From positions 1-64,000 of the forward strand of contig JAJFUN010000125.1 in the NCBI GenBank assembly GCA_021372375.1: a DNA stretch of 64,000 bases, given 5' to 3'. Shown in pieces: positions 1 to 8,198 of this stretch. The DNA is from Pelosinus sp. Its GTDB lineage: Bacteria > Bacillota > Negativicutes > Propionisporales > Propionisporaceae. How positions within the stretch are numbered: position 1 is the first letter of the stretch; each line of letters starts with the position of its first letter. Under the pieces are notes generated by a model that was not told the origin of the DNA, searched no databases, and saw only the letters and a list, made by a program, of their open reading frames with translations. A program made the translations under genes and the position numbers.

Positions 1-969
1 TCAGTGGATTACCGTGATAATGATAAGTATTTTGTGCCCAGCAGCTTTCAACCCGACAGCGATGCACCATGGGTAGTGCGCGTGTCAGAGGTACTTGGGA
101 CTTGTCATCATAATATTGTACTTGATACTCCCGATTTGGCGGGAAGTTTGCCAGGGGCAGCTATGGCTCGCGATTTGCCGGGGATGGCAGATGTAGATAC
201 TTCTCTTTACCTATTTTGTCAGGAGATAAAAAAAGGAGTGACTGTAGCCCTTTCCGGGGAATGTGCGGATGAAGTATTTGGCGGGTATCCTTGGTTTTAC
301 CGTCCAGAAATGGTAAAGGCGCATACTTTTCCGTGGTCACCGCGGCCGGAAATGAGACTTGATTGGCTGTCAGCCGAACTTTTAGAGCATATGCATCCGC
401 TTAGTTATGTTACTGAGCGCTATGAGGAAGCTATCAGCGAAGTACCTCACTTTAGAGGCGAAGAGACTAATGCTGCCAGAATGCGGGAAATTTTTTATCT
501 TAGCCTGACACGCTGGATGCCGACCCTCCTTGATCGCAAAGATCGTATGAGTATGGCATTTGGCCTTGAGGTCAGGGTGCCGTTTTGTGATCATCGCTTG
601 GTGGAATATGTCTGGAATATTCCGTGGCATATGAAGTATTTCCGTGAAAGAGAAAAGGGCTTACTCCGCGAGTCTATGAAAGGTATTTTGCCTGAGGATG
701 TATTATGGCGGAAAAAGAGTCCTTATCCGAAGACGCATAATCCAATCTATTTGGACTTGGTACGCCGGCAGGCGCTCGAAATATTGGCGGATAATTCATC
801 GCCCCTGCAGCCGCTGATTAATATCCCCAAAATCAAGGAGATTGCCGCCAGTGATTTAAAGGCAACCAATATCCCCTGGTTTGGGCAGCTCATGGGAGGC
901 GCTCAGCTATTTGCTTATCTAATTCAAATGGATGCCTGGCTGCGCAAGTATAAGGTAGAGATTGTCTAA
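1..969 (+). CDS. asnB: Asparagine synthetase (glutamine-hydrolysing), C-terminal part; 5' end outside window
   Basis: The reading frame is open from the first base, so the gene begins upstream and only the last ~322 residues are visible. They form the C-terminal ATP-dependent amidotransferase (synthetase) domain, which activates aspartate with ATP and receives ammonia from the missing N-terminal glutaminase domain. The motif SGECADEVFGGYPWF near residue 80 is the family's second conserved segment (usually SGEGSDELFGGY), and a later R-x-P-F-x-D-x-R-L-V-E run is the typical substrate-side segment (here VRVPFCDHRLVEYV). The GTG at position 4 lies inside the domain and is not a credible start. 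The gene ends before a strong hairpin terminator. Family assignment is firm; whether it makes free asparagine or modifies another substrate cannot be told without the N-terminus. Confidence 0.85.
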   Translation, partial: SVDYRDNDKYFVPSSFQPDSDAPWVVRVSEVLGTCHHNIVLDTPDLAGSLPGAAMARDLPGMADVDTSLYLFCQEIKKGVTVALSGECADEVFGGYPWFYRPEMVKAHTFPWSPRPEMRLDWLSAELLEHMHPLSYVTERYEEAISEVPHFRGEETNAARMREIFYLSLTRWMPTLLDRKDRMSMAFGLEVRVPFCDHRLVEYVWNIPWHMKYFREREKGLLRESMKGILPEDVLWRKKSPYPKTHNPIYLDLVRRQALEILADNSSPLQPLINIPKIKEIAASDLKATNIPWFGQLMGGAQLFAYLIQMDAWLRKYKVEIV

Positions 970-977
970 AACGACGA

Positions 978-1013
978 TAGGCTTTGAGTTATGGGCTATG
1001 AGCTAGCGGTTAT
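978..1013. repeat. Short-period 'gggctatg/agttatg' intergenic repeat, copy 1
   Basis: Imperfect 7-8 nt units built on gctatg, ttatggg and gctttg follow the asnB stop codon. The same word set recurs at 4886-4956, 58168-58215 and 61674-61745, always just behind a gene. No coding potential is seen. Confidence 0.6.
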
Positions 1014-1020
1014 GAAAAAA

Positions 1021-1088
1021 GCATTTTGGCGCAAGGCCTTGCTCTTTGGTTTTTAAGCCAAGAGCCCTGCGCCAAAAGCTGGTTTTTT
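1021..1088 (+). terminator. Rho-independent terminator behind asnB
   Basis: Outer arms ttttggcgca (1024-1033) and tgcgccaaaa (1068-1077) pair fully, an inner stem tgctctttgg / ccaagagcc extends it, and a run of six T follows at 1083. Confidence 0.8.
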
Positions 1089-1181
1089 ATTCCCATTTAT
1101 TGCTGAGTGACTGGCTATGTTTCTTATGCTATAGTAATTTACATAACATAATATATTTCAATTTACTTATGAGGTGACACA

Positions 1182-1643
1182 ATGCTAAAAAAGATGGCTA
1201 GACTCGTTATGATGGTTTCCTTATTTGCCTTTGTTGTGACTTTAGCAGGCTGCAGCGGCGGCGGACAAACTGTGCAGCGGATTGCCGGCTTATCACCGGA
1301 AGATGTAGTGAAGACTTTTGTTGATGCAGCTAAGAATAATCGTCTCAGTGAAGCTGCATTATATGTTGCGGCTACATCAAAAAGTAATCCACAGACAGTA
1401 CTTAAATATGTAACCGGTCAAACCGATGTTCAGCAGCTTAAAGATGCAAATTTGCTTTTAGTAAAGCAGGTCGTAGTTCAGGGAGATTATGCAGTAGTGG
1501 CAGTTGGGCTGAAAGCGGACAGCTATCAAGTAAAAGCAGTCGGTTTAGAAAAGGTTGCAGGAGAATGGTATATTGTGGATTTTGATCAGATTTTAAATAA
1601 TGCTAAGTATAATATTTTACGTGGTTTGTTGTCTAATATTTAG
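1182..1643 (+). CDS. Small exported lipoprotein of unknown function (DUF4878-like fold)
   Basis: This 153-residue protein has a basic N-terminus, a hydrophobic segment and a canonical lipobox LAGC near residue 24, so it should be lipidated and membrane anchored. The mature part (about 35-150) has the alpha/beta pattern of the small NTF2-like DUF4878 type: a helix starting PEDVVKTFVDAAKNN, then strands ending in GEWYIVDFDQI. A gaggtgac ribosome site at 1171 lies 4 nt before the ATG. It stands alone between two terminators, so context gives no clue to its role. It could sit in the inner or the outer membrane. DUF4878 membership is by eye. Confidence 0.75.
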   Translation: MLKKMARLVMMVSLFAFVVTLAGCSGGGQTVQRIAGLSPEDVVKTFVDAAKNNRLSEAALYVAATSKSNPQTVLKYVTGQTDVQQLKDANLLLVKQVVVQGDYAVVAVGLKADSYQVKAVGLEKVAGEWYIVDFDQILNNAKYNILRGLLSNI

Positions 1644-1764
1644 TAGTTATGTAAATATCCTAAAATGAATTATTCCTATTTGCGATATTTCCTTATAGGA
1701 ATATGTTTTTCCGCAATTTTATTCTAGGTCATCGTCTTATCATTGAAGTGTGGAGAAGACAAAT

Positions 1765-1802
1765 AAAAACACCTATCGCAAATATCAGCGATAGGTGTTT
1801 TA
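1765..1802. terminator. Bidirectional terminator between the lipoprotein gene and terC
   Basis: acacctatcgc and gcgataggtgt form an 11-bp perfect stem around an 8-nt loop. A-rich sequence on the left and T-rich sequence on the right allow it to end the + strand lipoprotein transcript and the - strand terC transcript. Confidence 0.8.
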
Positions 1803-1803
1803 G

Positions 1804-2496
1804 TTATTCAGGACAGTGTTTTGGTGTTGCTTTTTGTTTGTTTCTTGTTTTTTTCCAGTGTCCAATGGCAATAACTGCGATGATTAACAGAACGATTAAA
1901 TAGTTCTCAAAACGGTGTAGCCAAGGGCCTAAGGCTTTGTCGCCTGAAATCATTTCAGCAGCAGCATATCCTAAAATACCTGCTCCGAGATATACAATTG
2001 CTGGGAATTTGTCCATTAATTTCATAAGTAGTTGCGCACCAAATACTACCATGGGGATACTAATCAAGAGTCCGATAATAATGAGTGAGTATTTGGACCC
2101 CGGTACTGTTTGTGCAATGGCTGCCAAGGCAAGTACATTATCAAGGCTCATAATCAGATCGGCAAAGAGGATAATTTTAACGGCTTCTTTTAGTGAATGG
2201 GCCGCTGCGCAGTCTTCTTCGTTTTTGTCATCTCCTAATAGATTAATCGCAATATATAATAGTGCCAGGCCTCCGAGAAACTGTAAGTAGGGAATGTCCA
2301 GCAAAAGGGCGGCGACAAAGGTTAGAATAATGCGCAGTACTACTGCGCCCGCACTGCCCCAAAATATTGCTTTATTACGCTGCTCGGCAGGCAAGCGTTT
2401 ACTGGCGAGCGCAATGATAACGGCATTATCCCCGCTCAAAATGAGATTGACTAGGAGAATACTGCTTAACGCAGTAATCCATTCTGGACTGAGCAT
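1804..2496 (-). CDS. TerC-family integral membrane protein (YjbE/YkoY type), paralogue 1
   Basis: The 230-residue protein is almost wholly hydrophobic with about seven membrane segments. It carries the two hallmark TerC motifs: LSGDNAVIIALAS near residue 20 and MSLDNVLALAAIAQ near residue 116, whose acidic and Asn residues lie in membrane helices. In Bacillus, relatives (YceF, YkoY) export Mn2+ at the membrane and help load metal into secreted enzymes; that role is inferred here. A perfect aaggagga site precedes the ATG. It is followed on the same strand by a close paralogue upstream (2598-3290), pointing to a tandem duplication, but this copy has its own putative promoter and no riboswitch. 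The C-terminus is basic. Confidence 0.88.
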   Translation of the reverse strand: MLSPEWITALSSILLVNLILSGDNAVIIALASKRLPAEQRNKAIFWGSAGAVVLRIILTFVAALLLDIPYLQFLGGLALLYIAINLLGDDKNEEDCAAAHSLKEAVKIILFADLIMSLDNVLALAAIAQTVPGSKYSLIIIGLLISIPMVVFGAQLLMKLMDKFPAIVYLGAGILGYAAAEMISGDKALGPWLHRFENYLIVLLIIAVIAIGHWKKTRNKQKATPKHCPE

Positions 2497-2530
2497 AAAT
2501 AAATCCTCCTTTTTTAAATACTTCTTAAAA

Positions 2531-2558
2531 ATTATAACAATGTCTTTAGTTTAAGCAA
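2531..2558 (-). promoter_or_regulatory. Putative sigma-A promoter for terC paralogue 1
   Basis: Read on the minus strand: TTGCTT, 16 nt, TATAAT, about 35 nt before the start codon. The -10 box is perfect and the -35 box weak. Confidence 0.45.
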
Positions 2559-2597
2559 AGGTGTTGTCAATATACACAGATATAGAGGTATTTATTG

Positions 2598-3290
2598 TTA
2601 CGAGTGATAGTGCCATTTTTCTGTGATATGTTTATGTTTGAGTTTTTTAAAATGGCCAACGGTGAGAACAAAAATCACTGACAATACAATAAATGGGGTT
2701 TCAAACTGTTTGAAAGCGCCGGCTAGTGCTTTGTCGCCAATCATCATTTTCGCAGCGGCATAACCCAATATCCCGGCACCTATGTATACAAAGACCGGAA
2801 ACTTGTCCATTAGTTTTGTTAATAGCTGGGCGCTGAAAACTACTAAAGGAATACTAATCAAGAGGCCGATAATAATAAGCGAGTATTTGGCATCAGGTAC
2901 CGTTTGCGCAATAGCAGCCAGTGCAAGTACATTATCAAGGCTCATAATCAGGTCGGCAAACAGTATGATTTTTATAGCTTCTTTTAAGGAATGGGCCATT
3001 TTACAGACTTGTTCATCTTCAGCGCAACTTAAAAGATGAATAGCAATGTAAAAAAGGGCCAGACCACCCAAGAACTGCAGGAATGGGATTTGTAGTAGAA
3101 TGACTACTGCAAAAGTTAAAAGAATACGTTGTATTACTGCACCGGCAGTGCCTAGGAAGATAGCTTTTTTACGTTCTCTGCTAGGCAATTGTTTACTGGC
3201 AAGAGCAATGAGGACTGCATTATCCCCACTTAAAATAAGATCAATGAGCAGGATACTGCACAAAGCTGAAAACCATTCGGGGGTAAACAT
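2598..3290 (-). CDS. TerC-family integral membrane protein, paralogue 2, under Mn2+ riboswitch
   Basis: This 230-residue protein shares its layout with the neighbouring paralogue: LSGDNAVLIALAS near residue 19 and MSLDNVLALAAIAQ near residue 115, about seven membrane segments and a His/Lys-rich tail. Long identical stretches in the second half indicate fairly recent tandem duplication. The ATG at 3290 is preferred over the TTG directly before it because the aaaggag site is then 9 nt away. The 5' leader holds a yybP-ykoY (Mn2+-sensing) aptamer followed by an intrinsic terminator, so expression should rise when Mn2+ is high. That supports a role in Mn2+ export or in metal supply to exported enzymes (inference from family). 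Confidence 0.9.
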   Translation of the reverse strand: MFTPEWFSALCSILLIDLILSGDNAVLIALASKQLPSRERKKAIFLGTAGAVIQRILLTFAVVILLQIPFLQFLGGLALFYIAIHLLSCAEDEQVCKMAHSLKEAIKIILFADLIMSLDNVLALAAIAQTVPDAKYSLIIIGLLISIPLVVFSAQLLTKLMDKFPVFVYIGAGILGYAAAKMMIGDKALAGAFKQFETPFIVLSVIFVLTVGHFKKLKHKHITEKWHYHS

Positions 3291-3334
3291 CAATTAATTC
3301 TCCTTTCAACGATAGGTATAAGTTAACAGTAAAT

Positions 3335-3370
3335 AAAAAAGACCTTGCCTCTAACTAGAGACAAGGTCTT
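3335..3370 (-). terminator. Riboswitch expression-platform terminator
   Basis: On the minus strand AAGACCTTGTCTCT pairs with AGAGGCAAGGTCTT (one G-U) around a 4-nt loop and is followed by T6. It lies between aptamer and start codon, as expected for transcriptional control by the riboswitch. Confidence 0.85.
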
Positions 3371-3450
3371 GCTTGCAACGACAAAGATGCCAGCAGTGCC
3401 GGGATTTCTCCGTATTGACGACAGATGCTGTAAAAGCTACTCCCCTTGTA
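3365..3450 (-). ncRNA. yybP-ykoY (Mn2+) riboswitch aptamer
   Basis: The minus strand shows the family's hallmark words in order: AAGGGGAGTAGC at the 5' side, a TCGTCAATACG segment, then CCCGGC-ACTGCTGG and a closing CAAGCAAGACCTTG that overlaps the terminator stem. Placement before a terC gene is the classic setting. In other bacteria this aptamer binds Mn2+ and favours read-through when ligand is bound; the overlap of the aptamer's 3' end with the terminator's 5' arm fits that switch. Confidence 0.88.
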
Positions 3451-3463
3451 AATCTTTATGGTA

Positions 3464-3493
3464 ATTGTAACATAATATGGAATAGCCCGTCAA
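3464..3493 (-). promoter_or_regulatory. Putative promoter for the riboswitch leader
   Basis: On the minus strand TTGACG, 18 nt, TACAAT, about 15 nt before the aptamer. Confidence 0.5.
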
Positions 3494-3645
3494 CATTAGT
3501 AGGACGTAAATTAGCATGAAAATACATTACAGCGGCTCTTGGGCAATGTATGATAAATGTATTATTTTAATAGAAGGCAATTATTATCTTTCAATAATAA
3601 CCTATGTTATAATAAAGTAATTATACATTGCGGGAGTTGATTTTT

Positions 3646-4878
3646 TTGCTGACAGCACTTTATGCTGATAAAAAAGGAGAAATTTTTGATGCGCCTGGGA
3701 TTCAGGCAGTTGGGCGGGTAGGTTACGATGAAGTTAAGCTTCATCTTGAGGATATGATTCCTATGCCAGAGGGGGCGGTGCTGGCCTTTTTGCCGGGAAG
3801 AACGGCACTTGGTATTAGTAAAGATAAGATTGCTCCTATACAGGGCAAAGTACTTGCGGTAGCGGTCATGTTGCCGGCAGGCTATACCAGGACGCATGTG
3901 CCGGCCTTTTTAAAACATGTGGACGCACCTATTTTGCCGCTATATGGCTATGCGGCGGCAGCGCTGTATAATGATGAAATTTATGTAGCGGCTGTCAAAA
4001 GCGATGAAAATGAAAAGTGGCATCCTTACAGCTATAATACCCCGGATCTTAAAAAGAAAGTCTCACGTATAAAACGGGAGTTTATGGGAAACCGTATTGT
4101 TGAGCAGCTTGCGCATTGTTCACTGAAGTGGCAATGCTGCACAGCGGAAAACTTATTTTATCAGCGGTGGGAAGCGGGGATTCCGACTTCACCTGTGTGC
4201 AATGCCAATTGCTTTGGCTGTATTTCGCTGCAGCCTTCTGAATGCTGTCCGTCGCCGCAAAAACGTATTGATTTTATTCCAACTCCCGAAGAAATTGCGG
4301 CAGTGGGAACTTTCCATCTAGGAAATGCTCCGGAAGGCATTATCAGCTTCGGGCAAGGCTGTGAAGGTGAACCCTCTCTTTCTTTTGAAAATATTGCAGC
4401 CGCGATGAAGCTGATTCGGGTGAAAACGAAAAAGGGTATGATTAATATCAATACAAATGCTGGCTTTACCAAAGGCATTAAGGCCATTGTCGATGCCGGA
4501 CTTGATAGTATGCGGGTTAGCATTATAAGCGCTATTCCCGAAGTCTATCAGGCTTATTATCGCTCGAATTATACCCTTGATCATGTACGGGAGTCGATTG
4601 CTTATGCCAAACAGAAAGGCGTATATGTATCACTTAATATGCTGACTTTCCCAGGACTAAACGACCGCCCGGAAGAAGTGAAGGCCTGGATAGAGTTTAT
4701 CAAAGCAGCAGATGTTGATATGATTCAGCTCAGAAACTTAAATGTTGATCCAGATGCGTTCTTGGAAATTATGCCGGAGTCAGCAGGAACCCCCATCGGA
4801 ATTCGCCAGTTTATTGACGCGCTCAAACACAATGTGCCGAGGCTGGCTATCGGCAGCTTTAGTCATTATAAGAAGTGA
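3646..4878 (+). CDS. Radical SAM protein of unknown substrate
   Basis: The ~410-residue protein has an N-terminal region of ~175 residues without a motif I recognise, then the [4Fe-4S] ligands CNANCFGC (CX3CX2C, C185/C189/C192), a GQGCEGEPS segment that would bind S-adenosylmethionine, and the rest of a TIM-barrel (NINTNAGF, DSMRVSI, VSLNMLTFPGLND). The frame opens earlier, but a gggag site at 3632 favours the TTG at 3646. It is followed by a terminator and then the separate rpmE promoter, so it is a single-gene unit. A substrate cannot be assigned. Cysteines between the cluster motif and residue ~205 (a CC pair) could hold an auxiliary cluster, but that is speculative. Confidence 0.8.
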   Translation: MLTALYADKKGEIFDAPGIQAVGRVGYDEVKLHLEDMIPMPEGAVLAFLPGRTALGISKDKIAPIQGKVLAVAVMLPAGYTRTHVPAFLKHVDAPILPLYGYAAAALYNDEIYVAAVKSDENEKWHPYSYNTPDLKKKVSRIKREFMGNRIVEQLAHCSLKWQCCTAENLFYQRWEAGIPTSPVCNANCFGCISLQPSECCPSPQKRIDFIPTPEEIAAVGTFHLGNAPEGIISFGQGCEGEPSLSFENIAAAMKLIRVKTKKGMININTNAGFTKGIKAIVDAGLDSMRVSIISAIPEVYQAYYRSNYTLDHVRESIAYAKQKGVYVSLNMLTFPGLNDRPEEVKAWIEFIKAADVDMIQLRNLNVDPDAFLEIMPESAGTPIGIRQFIDALKHNVPRLAIGSFSHYKK

Positions 4879-4885
4879 GGCAGGC

Positions 4886-4968
4886 TGTGGGTTATGGGCT
4901 ATGGGGGTGAACCAAAAGCCCAAAACTCAAAGCTCATAGCCAATAGCCCGTAACCAAAATTTTTTTTC
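4886..4968 (+). terminator. Terminator formed by a 'gggctatg' repeat, copy 2
   Basis: The left arm gggttatgggctatggg (4889-4905) pairs imperfectly with the right arm catagccaatagcccgtaacc (4934-4954); T8 follows at 4960. The hairpin is built from the short-period repeat also seen at 978, 58168 and 61674, here apparently serving as terminator of the radical SAM gene. Confidence 0.65.
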
Positions 4969-4975
4969 TCCCGTC

Positions 4976-5004
4976 TTGCATAATAAAATGTGCTATGCTA
5001 TAAT
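4976..5004 (+). promoter_or_regulatory. Sigma-A promoter of rpmE
   Basis: TTGCAT (4976-4981), 17-nt spacer, TATAAT (4999-5004). It is 48 nt before the rpmE ATG. Confidence 0.75.
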
Positions 5005-5051
5005 CATCTAGTATGAATTTAAGCGGTTTGTTAAAGTGAGGTGCAATATAA

Positions 5052-5255
5052 ATGAAAGAAAAAATTCATCCGAATTTTGGTGAGGCAAAAGTGATTTGCG
5101 GTTGTGGCAACACTTTTATGACTGGATCTGTTAAAAAAGAGCTTCGTGTGGATGTTTGCTCCAAATGTCATCCGTTCTTCACTGGTCAGCAACGTAATAT
5201 TACAGCTGGTGGACGTATTGAAAAATTCAACAAACGTTATGGCTCAAACGCCTAA
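5052..5255 (+). CDS. rpmE: 50S ribosomal protein bL31, zinc-binding form
   Basis: The 67-residue protein matches bL31 over its full length (KEKIHPNF at the start, [12 protein letters not shown] at the end). Four cysteines, C16-x-C18 and C36-x-x-C39, form the zinc ribbon of the C+ form, so this is the version used when zinc is sufficient. A gaggtg site at 5039 precedes the ATG. It has its own promoter, and a hairpin lies just behind the stop. Position before DUF1385 and prfA follows the Firmicute pattern. Confidence 0.96.
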   Translation: MKEKIHPNFGEAKVICGCGNTFMTGSVKKELRVDVCSKCHPFFTGQQRNITAGGRIEKFNKRYGSNA

Positions 5256-5261
5256 GACGGA

Positions 5262-5297
5262 AGCAGCAGAGCAGAGATGCTCTGCTTCATTTGTATT
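5262..5297 (+). terminator. Hairpin behind rpmE, likely partial terminator
   Basis: agcagagca (5265-5273) and tgctctgct (5278-5286) form a 9-bp perfect stem with a 4-nt loop. The T tract after it is interrupted (tcatttgtattt), so some read-through into the next gene is likely. Confidence 0.55.
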
Positions 5298-5326
5298 TAT
5301 GTGTTTTTAGAGAGGGGGGTCTTTTG

Positions 5327-6235
5327 GTGAGTGATGCTGTTAAATATGGCGGACAAGCCGTTATTGAAGGTGTTATGATGCGTGGTCCTGGGGTCATTGC
5401 GACAGCAGTGCGCGAACCTTCAGGTGAAATTACTGTAAAAAAAGATCCGCTGTTTTCAATAACTGAGAAGTATTCTATACTCAAGAAACCGATGATTCGC
5501 GGTGTCGTTGCATTAGCTGAGTCGCTGGTGTATGGCCTCAAGGCTTTATCCTTTTCGGCTCAGACGGCAGGTGAGGAAGGTGAAGAACTCTCAAACAAAG
5601 AAATTGCCATGACCATGCTGTTTTCTATTGCGCTGGCGATTGGCCTTTTTGTGGTCATTCCTACCTATGCGGCCAAATTTATTCATAGCACGGTAACGGA
5701 TGCCACCATGCTTAACTTGTTTGAGGGTATACTTCGTTTAGTGATATTTTTAGCCTATATTATCGGGATTTCCATGATGAAGGATATTCGCCGTGTATTT
5801 GAATATCATGGCGCCGAACATAAAACTATCCATGCTCAGGAAGCGGGCGTACCCTTAATACCGGAAAATGTGCGTCCGTTCAGTACGCTGCACCCGCGGT
5901 GCGGTACGAATTTCCTCTTGATTGTCATGGTTGTTAGTATTATTATGTTTGCCTTTTTAGGCTGGCCTTCGCTCCTAGAACGCATTCTTTCCCGCGTTAT
6001 TTTGATGCCGCTTGTAGCTGGTATTGCCTATGAAATGATTCGCTATGCCGGGCGCAGTGACAGTAAATGGGTAGCGGCAGCGATTGCGCCTGGACTGTGG
6101 CTGCAAAAGCTGACCACCCGTGAACCAGATGATTCGCAGCTTGAGGTAGCCATTCGGGCGCTTCAGGCAGTGATGCCGGAGGAAACAGAGAATGAAGAAA
6201 ATGCTGTAGTCGAAGAAACTATAGAAAAAAACTAG
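5327..6235 (+). CDS. DUF1385 (YqhQ-like) membrane protein
   Basis: The ~302-residue protein begins DAVKYGGQAVIEGVMMRGP, the signature start of DUF1385, and keeps EYHGAEHKTIHA (about 165) and the RCGTNFL segment (about 195), where His, Glu and Cys could bind metal. Membrane segments lie at roughly 90-115, 130-150, 200-220 and 225-245. The GTG at 5327 is chosen because agagggggg lies 8-16 nt before it; an ATG upstream would put the ribosome site inside the gene. The gene ends 15 nt before prfA and probably shares its transcript. Biochemical function is not established. Confidence 0.88.
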   Translation: MSDAVKYGGQAVIEGVMMRGPGVIATAVREPSGEITVKKDPLFSITEKYSILKKPMIRGVVALAESLVYGLKALSFSAQTAGEEGEELSNKEIAMTMLFSIALAIGLFVVIPTYAAKFIHSTVTDATMLNLFEGILRLVIFLAYIIGISMMKDIRRVFEYHGAEHKTIHAQEAGVPLIPENVRPFSTLHPRCGTNFLLIVMVVSIIMFAFLGWPSLLERILSRVILMPLVAGIAYEMIRYAGRSDSKWVAAAIAPGLWLQKLTTREPDDSQLEVAIRALQAVMPEETENEENAVVEETIEKN

Positions 6236-6250
6236 CATGAGGTGAATTCT

Positions 6251-7318
6251 GTGCTTGACAAATTACAAGCCATTGAAGATAAGTGCTGTGAACTCGAGAA
6301 TATGATAAGTGACCCATCGGTTATGGCCAACATGACGGAATGGCAAAAGCATACTAGAGCGCATGCCAAACTAATTCCTGTGGTGACTAAGTTCCGGGAA
6401 TACAAAAAGGTCTTAGAGGGACTGGCTAATACTCGCGAAATGCTCAAAGATGAGCTGGATGCTGAACTTAAGGAAATGGCTGAAGCGGAAGAAAAAGAAC
6501 TTAAGGCCGAGCAGGCAGTGCTGCAGGATGAACTTCGTATTTTGCTCTTGCCGCGTGATCCGAATGATGACAAGAGTGTCATTGTGGAAATTCGCGGCGG
6601 GGCTGGCGGCGATGAAGCAGCACTCTTTGCCGGTGATTTATTTCGTATGTATACGCACTATGCGGAAAGTAAGGGCTGGCGAACCGAACTATTAGATGCA
6701 AATGCGCCGGATTTGGGCGGCTTTAAAGAAGTTATCTTTGTCGTAGATGGCGATGGCGCCTATAGCCGTCTTAAATACGAAAGTGGTGTGCATCGTGTAC
6801 AACGTGTGCCGACAACTGAAGCCAGCGGTCGCATTCATACCTCGACGGTAACGGTAGCGGTGCTGCCGGAAGCCGAGGAAGTTGATATTGACATCAATCC
6901 CACTGATCTTAAAATTGATACGTATCGTGCCAGCGGCGCGGGTGGGCAGCATATCAATAAAACCGAATCAGCAGTTAGAATTACCCATTTGCCGACAGGC
7001 ACTGTTGTAACCTGTCAGGATCAAAAGTCGCAGCTTAAAAATCGTGAGCAGGCTATGCGTGTTCTGAGGGCGCGGATTCTTGAAATGGCGCAGGAAGAAC
7101 AACACGCCAGCGTTGCCGAAGAACGGAAAAGCCAGGTTGGTACAGGTGACCGCAGTGAGCGCATTCGTACCTACAATTTTCCACAAGGGAGAGTTACCGA
7201 TCACCGGATTGGTCTTACCCTGCATAAACTTGATTTTGTTTTAAATGGTGACTTGGACGAATTATTAGATGCGCTTATTACAGCCGAGCAAAGCATGCGG
7301 CTTAAACAGGCTGAATAA
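6251..7318 (+). CDS. prfA: Peptide chain release factor 1
   Basis: The ~355-residue protein has the RF1 order of domains: helical N-terminal domain with coiled segments (1-100), [12 protein letters not shown] (116-127), the codon-reading tripeptide PTT (187-189, PxT type of RF1) in [17 protein letters not shown], and the GGQ catalytic loop (231-233) in [16 protein letters not shown]. It releases the nascent chain at UAA and UAG. The GTG at 6251 has gaggtg 6 nt before it. prmC, whose product methylates the Gln of GGQ, starts 1 nt after the stop codon, so the two are translationally linked. Confidence 0.97.
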   Translation: MLDKLQAIEDKCCELENMISDPSVMANMTEWQKHTRAHAKLIPVVTKFREYKKVLEGLANTREMLKDELDAELKEMAEAEEKELKAEQAVLQDELRILLLPRDPNDDKSVIVEIRGGAGGDEAALFAGDLFRMYTHYAESKGWRTELLDANAPDLGGFKEVIFVVDGDGAYSRLKYESGVHRVQRVPTTEASGRIHTSTVTVAVLPEAEEVDIDINPTDLKIDTYRASGAGGQHINKTESAVRITHLPTGTVVTCQDQKSQLKNREQAMRVLRARILEMAQEEQHASVAEERKSQVGTGDRSERIRTYNFPQGRVTDHRIGLTLHKLDFVLNGDLDELLDALITAEQSMRLKQAE

Positions 7319-7319
7319 G

Positions 7320-8183
7320 ATGGATAAAACAAAAGAAATTTGGACTATTGGCGCAATTTTAAAATGGACTGGGCAGTACTTTCAGGAAAAAGGCGTGGAT
7401 AATCCGCGCCTTGACGCGGAAGTACTGCTTTCCCATATTCTTGGGCAAGATCGTTTGCATTTGTATGTGCATTTTGATCAGCCGCTTACGCGCGGGGAAC
7501 TGGCCAGTTTTCGTGAAATGGTCAAAAAGCGGGCTGGGCGGATGTCGGTCGCATATATTATTGGTCATAAGGAATTTATGGGGCTGGATTTTTTAGTATC
7601 GCCTGCTGTGCTTGTGCCAAGACCTGATACGGAAATTTTGGTCGAAGCGGTAAGTACCAGGCTGGGGAATTTTGCAGCTCCACGAATTTTGGATATTGGT
7701 ACAGGCAGCGGGGCTATCTTAATTAGTTTACTAAAGAGCCTGCCAAGTGGACTTGGCACAGCAGTAGATATTTCTCCTGAGGCTTTGGCGGTAGCGAAGA
7801 AAAATGCCCAAAGTCATGGTGTAAATGAAAGGGCCCAGTTTTGCTTAGGGAATGTATTTGAGCCTGTAGCTGGGCAAGTTTTTGATTGTGTGGTAAGTAA
7901 TCCGCCCTATATCCCTGACGGCGAGCTTGCCGCTCTTGCGCCTGAAGTGCGGGGCGAACCTCAGTTAGCGCTTGCCGGCGGAGTTGACGGTCTTGATTTT
8001 TATCGCCGTATTATTAGTGAAGGCGCAATTTATTTAGCCGCAGGCGGTCTTTTGGTGCTCGAAGTTGGCGCCGGACAGGCCCGGGAGGTAGCTCTTCTAG
8101 CAGAAAACACACCACTCAAAAACAATGCTATTATTAAAGATTATGCCGGAATTGAGCGGGTAGTGCTGATGGTCAAAGAATGA
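7320..8183 (+). CDS. prmC: Release factor glutamine N5-methyltransferase
   Basis: The 287-residue class I methyltransferase shows the helical N-terminal domain (1-85), the SAM-binding DIGTGSGAI (125-133) and the catalytic NPPY (194-197) characteristic of Gln/Asn N-methyltransferases. Its substrate is the GGQ glutamine of release factors. The ATG follows the prfA stop after one base, so translation is coupled to its substrate gene. It is followed after 15 nt by the threonylcarbamoyl-AMP synthase gene, as in Bacillus. Confidence 0.96.
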   Translation: MDKTKEIWTIGAILKWTGQYFQEKGVDNPRLDAEVLLSHILGQDRLHLYVHFDQPLTRGELASFREMVKKRAGRMSVAYIIGHKEFMGLDFLVSPAVLVPRPDTEILVEAVSTRLGNFAAPRILDIGTGSGAILISLLKSLPSGLGTAVDISPEALAVAKKNAQSHGVNERAQFCLGNVFEPVAGQVFDCVVSNPPYIPDGELAALAPEVRGEPQLALAGGVDGLDFYRRIISEGAIYLAAGGLLVLEVGAGQAREVALLAENTPLKNNAIIKDYAGIERVVLMVKE

Positions 8184-8198
8184 TTGTGAGGGGTCAGT

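Noticed and set aside
4-6. GTG at position 4 as start of a short asparagine synthetase
   Set aside because: The frame is open to the window edge and the sequence starts inside the synthetase domain; the gene is cut by the window.
1703-1903. 66-codon + strand ORF after the lipoprotein gene
   Set aside because: It runs through a bidirectional terminator and into the antisense of terC, with no ribosome site.
4742-4939. 65-codon ORF overlapping the end of the radical SAM gene
   Set aside because: It is an out-of-frame shadow that ends in the short-period repeat.
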